Shown here in pieces: positions 56,858 through 64,000 of a stretch of 64,000 bases of DNA. The DNA is taken from contig JALLLS010000054.1 in assembly GCA_025094145.1 (NCBI GenBank), positions 62,001 through 126,000 of the forward strand, in the 5' to 3' direction. Made by a program: the position numbers and the translations under genes. The notes beneath the pieces were generated by a model, which saw only the letters and a program-made list of their open reading frames with translations, searched no databases and had not been told where the DNA came from. Source of the stretch: Spinellus fusiger. Lineage: Eukaryota > Mucoromycota > Mucoromycetes > Mucorales > Phycomycetaceae. The stretch's first letter is position 1; every line of letters begins with the position of its first letter.

Positions 56858-58747
56858 ATGCTCGCAACCACTTGGAACGAATATGTGTTCCAAAAGAATG
56901 CCATGGTGATTATGGGCATTGTCTCGATCCATTGGCTACTGTCTACTTTGCAGATTCCTCTAGTGAGCGCCTTGTTAGAGCGGAAATATGTCTTTTGTGC
57001 AGGTACTCCATCCGTGTTCTTATTTGGCTTTACTGTCATCACTCACGCCAAACACAGTGACTTGTACAGAAGCCTTTGTACTTACCCTCTGTGCCTATAA
57101 TATGTGGCGTAGCACTCTGCATATCACGCACCCTTACCTCTCAACTCTTATGGCAGCCACTGTTCGTGATAGCCATCAAGGTAAACGACCCCTCAGTAAC
57201 AGACAGCAGCAGCCTAATAACACGTATGCCTTGAAGACATCAATCCCTTGTCTACTAGTCTTTATCGATTGATCAAATCCATGCTTGTAAAGGCAGTCCT
57301 CTCCACAACAGGACATGATATCACTAAAGACTCCTTAGCATGTGTGATATCTAAGCGCGTGTCTTCTCTTTCTGACCGGTTGCTTTCCAACCAACAGAGA
57401 CAGATGAAGGAACAGCCCAGACCCATGCCTATCGATTCTGCTGCCATGAGGCTATTTGCAGGTAAATCCTCACCAACCCCCCACTGTTCGGTGCATTGAC
57501 CCTGTCTAGCCAAACCCTTTGTGCTGGGTGGAGACATCACCAAGAATACTCCAGTACCCACCCCTCAAACCAAGTCCATCACTACATTTCCTACCCTGTT
57601 GAGTAGCAGCCAACCGGTGGCTCATAAATCAATGCTTGGTAATCCATTGACTCAGTTCTTGGAAGAAGACACGAGTCTGAATGCACAGCCATGGATGATG
57701 GGAAGAAGGAAGGCCATTTACCATGTAGATTGTGTGCCTCTCCCTGCTAAGCCTGTGATTCGTCCTGAACAAGTGCTTTGGCAGTTGAATCCTACACCTG
57801 CTATTATTGAGCGTTTCCGTCTAGCACAGGTAAGGTGTCCATCCACTGCAGTGACTTAGTGTGTTGGGATTAGCACGAAGACTTCCAGAACAATTGGAAT
57901 AAGTTCAACGACCACTCTTCAAGAAAGTACTATGATCGATTGTTCAATGTAAGGAATGTGTTCTAGGAGTAAGTGTCTAATGTGTGTCTAATGTGTGTGT
58001 GTCTAGTGGTTGAGTTCCAAGCTACTGGTGCCTTTGATGAAGACAATCAATAAGCTGGATGTCTATCTTAAAGAAGTGAACACTGATTTGGCCCACTGCA
58101 CGCCCAAGATGCTGGCTTTACTAACACTCCATCCTCTGGTGGCTTCTGTAAGTAGAAGATGTTCTCTCTCCTTGTGTCCAGAGAAGACTCACCTCTTTAT
58201 TATTTATAAAAGGATCTCGAGACATTTCCTGTAGGTCTTGTTCAATCCATGCTGAGCCTGCCTGGATCTGGATCCAATGAAGAGAGAAAACATGTCATTG
58301 AGCGTATCAAAGGTAGAGTACTTCTTTAAGAGTGTTGTTGATTGATCTGTGCACTCTATAGATCTTGCCACCAGCAGACGTATGACTACCTTTCGTTATT
58401 TTGAACGGGGTGTGATGCCTTCAGATTCAGAGGTAATAGCATATTCCCTGTAGTATTGTTTCTTACAAGATAGATTGTCTATCATGCATTCAAGCGTTAC
58501 ATTGAATATGCAATGCCCCAAGTGGTTCCTCCTCTTATTGATGTAGGTTAATGATATACTGTCACTGTATTTCTTATTTACATTGACTAGTTCCCTGTGA
58601 ATGATGATGTCGTTAAGTTTATCTTGGTCTTCTTCTATGTAACTCCCGGGTAAGCTTCTCTTTTTTTCTTTTCTCTTTTCTCTATTGACTCTTATGTTTG
58701 TACTCTCTATCCACAAAAGATTAAAACAGGAACTCTTTCACTTGTAA
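56858..58747 (+). CDS. TMEM209-like membrane protein (cytochrome b561 N-terminal domain family)
   Basis: Probable fungal relative of TMEM209, a nuclear-envelope-associated membrane protein in animals. Eleven exons close in phase: 56858-57002, 57070-57180, 57237-57461, 57510-57829, 57874-57948, 58007-58147, 58213-58312, 58362-58432, 58474-58542, 58591-58649, 58720-58747, giving 447 aa from the ATG at 56858. Two membrane segments near the N-terminus (MVIMGIVSIHWLLSTL and an AFVLTLCAYN segment) are followed by a Ser/Thr/Pro linker, QVLWQLNPTPAIIERFRLAQ, then FNWLSSKLLVPLMKTINKLD, HVIERIKDLATSRRMTTFRY, and SDSEIVYHAFKRYIEYAMP, which align in order with the TMEM209 C-terminal region. The last exon has nine codons. 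The open frame continues upstream of 56858 to an acceptor-like CAG at 56814, so a further first exon is possible. It is shorter than human TMEM209 (561). Confidence 0.8.
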
Positions 58748-58912
58748 ATAAATAAAATAAAATATAAAATAAAATAAATAAATAAATAACAAGATAAATA
58801 AAAAGATAAATAAAAAGGGGACTGTCCTTGTTGAATTTCTGTTTATTTTGTCACTTTAAAATTGGCTGTTTTTTATTTATTTATTTTATTTATTTTAATA
58901 CTTATTTCACTT

Positions 58913-60107
58913 ATGGACTCACCTGTCACTGAACCTCAGGCGTCTGCCAAACGTCTTCTCAATGAAGATACCACCCTCCACCCACCCAAACCACCCAAAA
59001 AGAACAAAACAGAAAAGATCAGCAATACCATTCCCATTATGCGTGGGAAGTTCAAGCAGCGTTGGCTCACAAAGCACTCCAGTCTTATTAAGCGGTCTGA
59101 TACCGCTAGTGGCATGATGGTGTCTTGCAATGTCCATGCAGAAACACGTGCACTTGTAAGTGGGTTCCTCTGTCACCAACTGCTGTCTTAGTATGGACAG
59201 GGCCAAGTCCAGAGTTGTCTCGAGAAATATGTACATGAGCTGTTCCCCCAGCACAGTCTGACCTGGGAGCGGCTTGAGGGTCCACTGGAAATTGAAGGAG
59301 AAGAGCAGGAACAAGAGACACACGGTGTAAAGAACAAAGACAAACGATTCCAGGCAGTGGATGCTGCGTGTGGTGGTCTTGTCTTTTATCGCTTCCGTAT
59401 TGACATTCCTCCCACTCAGTTCTTGTATAAGCTCATAGGTAAGAAATAAAGAAATTTGCTTTTATGGAAAAAAAGAAAAAAAAGAAAAAAAACATTCTTC
59501 TTGAGTCGTCCTTGTCCGTGCATTCATGTCTCTTTTCTCTCTCTCTCTCTAGATCACATGACTCAACAGTCCAAGGAGGATAGGCAGCAGATACAAATGA
59601 ACCTCCGACACTGTGCGGTAAGGCCTGTCGTCATGCTTACCCGTCTCTCGTATCCCTCACTCACTGGATTCTCTCCCTTTTCCTTTTTCTTCTTCTCCTT
59701 TCTGCACGTGATTAGCGATGGATTCCGCTTGACTTTATCTGTACAGCCACAACAGAGAGAATTGTTCGTTGCTTTGAGCGGGCTCTGAAAGTACACTTTC
59801 CTCCAGACATAGATCCAAACACCACTGTTGCCATTGTAACCGAGATACGTAACAATATCTCCCTCGACAAGCAGACGATTATCCAGCTGATTGCCCCTTT
59901 GATTCCTCCTCAGCTAAAGTGAGTGGTGTGGTAGAGAAGAAAGAGAAAAAAGGGACAGGATGCTGATGGTAGCTATTTAGAATCGATCTCAAGCACCCTA
60001 CACGGGTGATATTTGTGACTGTGTTCAAGAGTGTCTGCGGACTGTCCGTACTAGAGAATTATTATGAAAAAAAGAAGTTCAACTTGGCTTCACTGCTTAA
60101 TGAATAA
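58913..60107 (+). CDS. TAN1: THUMP-domain tRNA acetylation adaptor (Tan1/THUMPD1)
   Basis: Adaptor needed, with the acetyltransferase Kre33/NAT10, for N4-acetylcytidine at position 12 of tRNA-Ser and tRNA-Leu. Exons 58913-59155, 59192-59438, 59553-59617, 59716-59918, 59981-60107 close in phase for 294 aa (yeast Tan1 289). A Lys/Pro-rich N-terminus (HPPKPPKKNKTEK) leads to MVSCNVHAETRALYGQGQVQ and GGLVFYRFRIDIPP. The THUMP domain follows: RWIPLDFICTATTERIV, TVAIVTEIRNNISLDKQTII and the hallmark IDLKHPTRVIFVTVFKSVCG, ending YEKKKFNLASLLNE. It sits in a tight same-strand run, 165 bp after the TMEM209-like gene and 213 bp before TPS-TPP. Confidence 0.94.
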
Positions 60108-60320
60108 AACAAACAAGGAGACAGAACAAGTTACTCGTAGAAAAGAGGAGGTTGGATCTGTTCGAGGGCTGCATTCAATCTCCGGAGACACTACTTATGT
60201 CATTGATGGGTCTTATCAGCTGACACAAGGGAATGAAACAGGGCCTGTCGCTCTACTTTATCTCTTTCTTTTTGTTTATCTTGTTTTTGTTTACTTTGTC
60301 TTTTCTTCTTTATTGTTATC

Positions 60321-62910
60321 ATGTCGGATTCTAAAAAACAGCGTCTTCTGGTGGTATCCAATCGTCTGCCAATTACTGTCAAGAAGGACACTGCAACAGG
60401 TCAATATGACTTTAAAATGTCCTCTGGTGGGTTAGTCGCTGCCCTGAGTGGATTGAAGAAGGAAATGAATTTTACGTGGATTGGATGGCCAGGTAAAATA
60501 AGGATAATGATGAGGATGAGGATGAGGATGAGGATGAGGATGAGGATGAGGATGATGAGGATGAGGATGAGGATGAGGATAAAAAACAAAACAAAAATAA
60601 GAATAAAAAATAAGAATAAAAAATAAAAAAATAAACAAGTGACATGGAGGAGGAGGAGGAGGAGTGTGTGGTGAGGAAGAACAAACGGACATTGATTGTT
60701 TGGATTAGGATTGGACGTGCCTATGGACGAGCGCAGGGGACTAGAGAACAGACTACTCGAAGAAACTTCCACAATGCCCGTGTTTGTCAGTAATGAATTG
60801 GCAGATCTGCACTACAATGGCTTCTCCAACAGGTAACGTCAATAGACAAAAAAAGAAAAAGAAAAAAAGGGAGACTTCTAGTTATAAGTCTCCTTCCTGG
60901 ACTTGTCTATTCAACCCCATCCATAGTATTCTGTGGCCATTGTTCCACTACCATCCAGGAGAAATCTCTTTCAACGAGGAGTGGTGGGAGGGCTATCAGC
61001 GCGTCAACCAGCTGTTTGCCGATGCCATTGACAAGATTCTCGAGGATGGTGATTTGGTGTGGATCCAGGACTACCACCTTATGCTACTCCCTGCCATGTT
61101 GCGCAAAAAGACCACCAAGGACATTAAAATAGGCTGGTTCCTCCACACACCCTTCCCCAGCAGTGAAATCTACCGCATTCTTCCTGTGCGCAAAGAGATT
61201 CTTCTGGGTGTTCTTGAGTGTGATTTGCTTGGATTCCATACGTACGACTATGCCCGCCACTTCTTGTCCTCCTGCACACGCATCCTCGGCCTGTCCACCA
61301 TGCCCAACGGTGTGGAGTTTGAGGGAAGGTACATCCAAGTAGGCACCTTCCCTATTGGCATTGATCCAGACAAGTACACCGATGGCCTCAAAGACACCAA
61401 GATCCAGGCACGCATTGCCCAGCTCAAGAGCCGCTTTGGAGAGTGCAAGGTGATTGTGGGGGTGGATCGTCTGGATTACATCAAGGGGGTGCCTCAGAAG
61501 ATGCATGCCATGGAGGTGTTTCTGAGCCAACATCCAGAGTGGGTCGGCAAGGTGGTGCTTGTCCAGCTGGCTGTCCCTTCACGCGAGGATGTCGAGGAGT
61601 ACCAGCAGCTGAGAAGCACCATCAATGAGCTGGTGGGACGCATCAACGGGCAGTATGGCACCGTGGAGTTTGTGCCTATCCATTTCATGCACCGGTCGAT
61701 TCCCTTTGATGAGCTGGTGGCTCTATATGCCGCCGCCGATGTGTGTCTGGTGTCTTCCACGCGTGATGGAATGAATCTCGTGTCCTATGAATACATCTCT
61801 GCCCAACAAAACAACCACGGCGTGTTGATTTTATCCGAGTTTGCTGGTGCTGCACAGTCCCTGAATGGTTCCATCATTGTCAACCCATGGAACACAGAAG
61901 AGCTTGCCAATGCCATCCACGAGGCCGTCACCATGCCCGAGGACACACGCAAGGCCAACCACCAGAAGCTGTACCGCTATGTGACCAAGTACACAGCGGC
62001 GTACTGGGGACTGAGTTTTGTGAATGAGTTGCGTCGTGTGTGTGAGGAGTTTGGTCAGCGCATGTCGATTCCTGAGTTGGATGCTGCCAGTGTGTTGGAA
62101 AGGGCCAGAGCCTCCACCAAGAAGAAGCTGGTGCTGCTCGATTATGATGGCACCCTCACCACCACCCACAAGCTGCCCGAATTTGCCAAGCCTTCTCAAA
62201 CAGTGCTGGACCATCTCAAGACCTTTGCCTCTCAACCCGATACTTTTGTGTACATTCTATCGGGGCGTGGTCGTCATCATCTAGACGAGTGGTTTGAGTC
62301 GACGGGCGTGGGTCTGTCAGCAGAACATGGCTGCTTCTACAAACATCCTGCCACCATCCGAGACCACCTCCACCCCACTGACACCAACGACGGCAAGCTC
62401 ATCAAAGAAGAAGACAACCAGTGGTTCTGTCTAGTGGAGCAGGTGGATCCCAGCTGGAAGGAGACCATCCGCCCTCTCTTCCAGCACTACACTGAGCGCA
62501 CACCAGGCTCCTTTATTGAAGAAAAGGAAATCAATCTGACATGGCACTACCGTAATGCAGATCCAGAGTTTGGCAGCTGGCAGGCGACAGAACTGCAAGT
62601 CAATTTAGAAAAGCTACTGAGTCATATGGCACTGTCCATTGTCCTGGGCAACAAGACATTGGAGCTTCGTCCCTCTTCTATTGACAAATCAACGGCTGTA
62701 CGCAGTATTCTCAAAGACCTGCAGCTGTCTAGTTTGGATTTCATTCTTTGCATTGGGGACGGAAAAACAGATGAGGTTGTGTTTTCTCTCCTGAATGAAA
62801 TTCCCCATGCCATTACAAGCACAGTAGGAAAGAAACAGACAGAAGCACAGAGTTACATTCCAACCGTAGACAAAGTCAACAAGTTGGTAGAGGATCTTGG
62901 CAAGTTATAG
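60321..62910 (+). CDS. Bifunctional trehalose-6-phosphate synthase/phosphatase
   Basis: Makes trehalose-6-phosphate from UDP-glucose and glucose-6-phosphate (GT20 domain) and carries a TPP (HAD) domain for dephosphorylation. Three exons, 60321-60492, 60709-60832 and 60927-62910, close in phase for 759 aa. GT20 (about 8-470): [12 protein letters not shown] (Arg15), [88 protein letters not shown] (about 500-755): LLDYDGTLT (nucleophile Asp504, Asp506), [24 protein letters not shown], and [12 protein letters not shown] with Asp710 and Asp714. The usual TPP motif is GDDxTDE, so the second Asp is Gly here; the HAD GDxxxD pattern survives, so activity is plausible but not certain. The large exon is clearly more GC-rich than the surroundings. 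A GATGAG hexamer array sits in intron 1. Confidence 0.96.
60508..60580 (+). repeat. Hexamer array (GATGAG)n in TPS intron 1
   Basis: About eleven GATGAG copies with one GATGATGAG slip, followed by AAAAATAAG-type repeats, all inside the 216-nt first intron. Confidence 0.93.
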
Positions 62911-62992
62911 GGGAAAAAGGCCCCTTGTAAGAATACCCAATTTATTTTCCATGTCCCTTCCCATCACCTAATAAATGACCATGAAAGATAGT

Positions 62993-63027
<35 letters not shown>

Positions 63028-63219
63028 ATAAAGTATAAAATATAAAATATAAAATATAAAAAATAAAAAAGAATAAAAAAAAACAAAAAAATAAAAAAAT
63101 ATAAAAATAAAAAAATCAAGAAAAGAGTCCAGTCCTTTATATATTTTTATATATTTTTATATATAAATATAAATATAAATATATTAATAGAAGCACCGCA
63201 CTTTGTCGTTGAGTTGAAC
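62911..63219. other. Convergent intergenic region with (AT)n
   Basis: Short space between the TPS-TPP and IQGAP-type genes, which converge. It holds an (AT)n run (62997-63022), ATAAAGT/ATAAAAT repeats (63022-63060) and (ATATTTTT)n (63139-63175). AATAAATG polyadenylation-like signal at about 62970. Confidence 0.7.
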
Positions 63220-64000
63220 TTACTTGTTCTTTGTCATGAAAGTCTTTGTCAATAGATACAGTGTTTTTGTCACATTGAGCTTCATGTATTCCAGGTCTAG
63301 AAGTTGTATATTGCCTTGTTGCTGATGACAATAGAAAACACAGAAACACAGAAACCATATAAAAATGTAGCCATATACCATGGAGCACACAGTCATGTAT
63401 TTAGTATAGTAGTGTTTGGTATAGGTAATAGTAATAGTAATAGTTATGGGTATTGTAGAGAACAGAATGGAGTGTATTAGTATAGTATAGTAAAAAAAAA
63501 CAAAAAAAAGAGTATGTGCATAAGTACATGTGTATCAACCACAGAGTGATCTCTCCAAACTTACCCTCTCTAAAAGATCATCCAACTTCAAATCAATCTC
63601 AAGCACTGGCCGCTCTCTTCCCTTGTAATGCAATGAAATGATAAATGTCCCAGGCAAAGGAGACAGAATCATCAGGAATATATTACACCTTCGATGTTCT
63701 GCCACCTCTGTCTCAGCAATCACACCCTCCCTCTCCAGTTGCTGATGGGTGAATTTAAAGGGTCCTTGGAGATGCTGCTGCTGTTGTGATTTTGTCTTCT
63801 TGGTGGACTTTCCATCCACAAGCGCCACTCCTAATCCAATTTGTTTTTCTGGAAACACATCGCTTGGTTGTGCCAGGTCCTGTGTGCTGCCTGTACTGAG
63901 CATACGCACATTCTGCAGATACGCCCTATAGCTCTCCAACTGACTGTTTAAATAGTTGTTGTGGTCCAGAATGGTCTTGTAAACACTCTCAAGACTCTGC
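63220..64000 (-). CDS. IQGAP-type RasGAP, C-terminal part (partial)
   Basis: C-terminal end of an IQGAP/RasGAP-C-terminus protein (Iqg1 type), a cytokinesis and actin scaffold. The 5' part lies beyond the right edge. Exons seen are 64000(open)-63565 and 63321-63220, joined in phase 0. The sequence reads SLESVYKTILDHNNYLNSQL, ESYRAYLQNVRML, a Gln/Lys linker, then the RasGAP_C core: GPFKFTHQQLEREGVIAE, FLMILSPLPGTFIISLHYKG, EIDLKLDDLLER, spliced to QQGNIQLLDLEYMKLNVTKT and a short basic end (MTKNK). Family IQGAPs share KFTYKQLEKKGVI, LDDLLE and DLEYVQLNVN-type blocks at this place. The GAP-related domain and IQ repeats cannot be checked here. Confidence 0.88.

Overview
This window reads as nuclear DNA from a fungus, most likely an early-diverging Mucoromycota species (Mucorales-like). 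The evidence is AT-rich intergenic DNA with many simple repeats, genes cut by numerous short introns (about 50-120 nt, GTAAGT-type donors, YAG acceptors), an APSES (StuA/Efg1-type) regulator, a bifunctional trehalose-6-phosphate synthase/phosphatase, an IQGAP-type protein and abundant decayed Tc1/mariner transposons. No bacterial features, CRISPR, rRNA or convincing tRNA genes were seen. I joined exons by eye; in nearly every gene the reading phase closes exactly across all junctions, which supports the models.

Layout. 0.8-2.9 kb: SLC49/FLVCR-like MFS transporter (+). 3.0-3.5 kb: dead Tc1 transposase. 4.6-5.5 kb: TXNDC9/Plp1 phosducin-like protein (-). 6.0-7.5 kb: near-complete but dead Tc1/mariner element with terminal inverted repeats. 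7.7-9.5 kb: cytosolic Phe-tRNA synthetase alpha (-). 12.1-13.9 kb: glycerol kinase (+). 15.2-16.6 kb: DUF1295 membrane protein (+). 17.9-19.8 kb: WD40 protein (+). 20.5-22.0 kb: TATDN3-like TatD hydrolase (+). 22.1-25.0 kb: ARMC8/Gid5 armadillo protein of the GID/CTLH ubiquitin ligase (+). 25.2-25.9 kb: RPS10 (-). 27.0-28.8 kb: decayed Tc1-like element carrying two small nested insertions. 28.9-30.4 kb: TSTD2/TrhO-like rhodanese (+). 30.7-32.8 kb: unknown coiled-coil protein (-). 34.6-35.3 kb: RPL10 (-). 36.6-38.3 kb: ZUP1-type C78 deubiquitinase (+). 38.9-40.6 kb: Kv-beta-like aldo-keto reductase (+). 41.9-43.3 kb: StuA-type APSES factor (-). 43.3-56.8 kb: a 13.5 kb gene-poor, AT-rich island with a second copy of the 27-kb Tc1-like family in opposite orientation. 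56.9-58.7 kb: TMEM209-like protein (+). 58.9-60.1 kb: Tan1/THUMPD1 (+). 60.3-62.9 kb: TPS-TPP fusion (+). 63.2-64.0 kb: C-terminus of an IQGAP-type RasGAP (-), running off the window.

The genes are mostly housekeeping and do not form one pathway. There are loose themes: translation and tRNA (FRS2, TAN1, TSTD2, RPS10, RPL10), ubiquitin (Gid5, ZUP1) and carbon/stress metabolism (glycerol kinase, TPS-TPP, with Gid5 regulating gluconeogenesis in yeast). The most unusual material is the mobile-element layer: a Tc1-like family with TIRs beginning CACACCAG, present as two inverted copies 22 kb apart, one of which has been hit twice by a ~255-bp MITE-like element flanked by 4-bp duplications. I saw no clear undescribed multi-gene system. 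Protein-level oddities are a Kv-beta-type reductase with His at the catalytic Tyr position and a TPS-TPP with an altered phosphatase motif.
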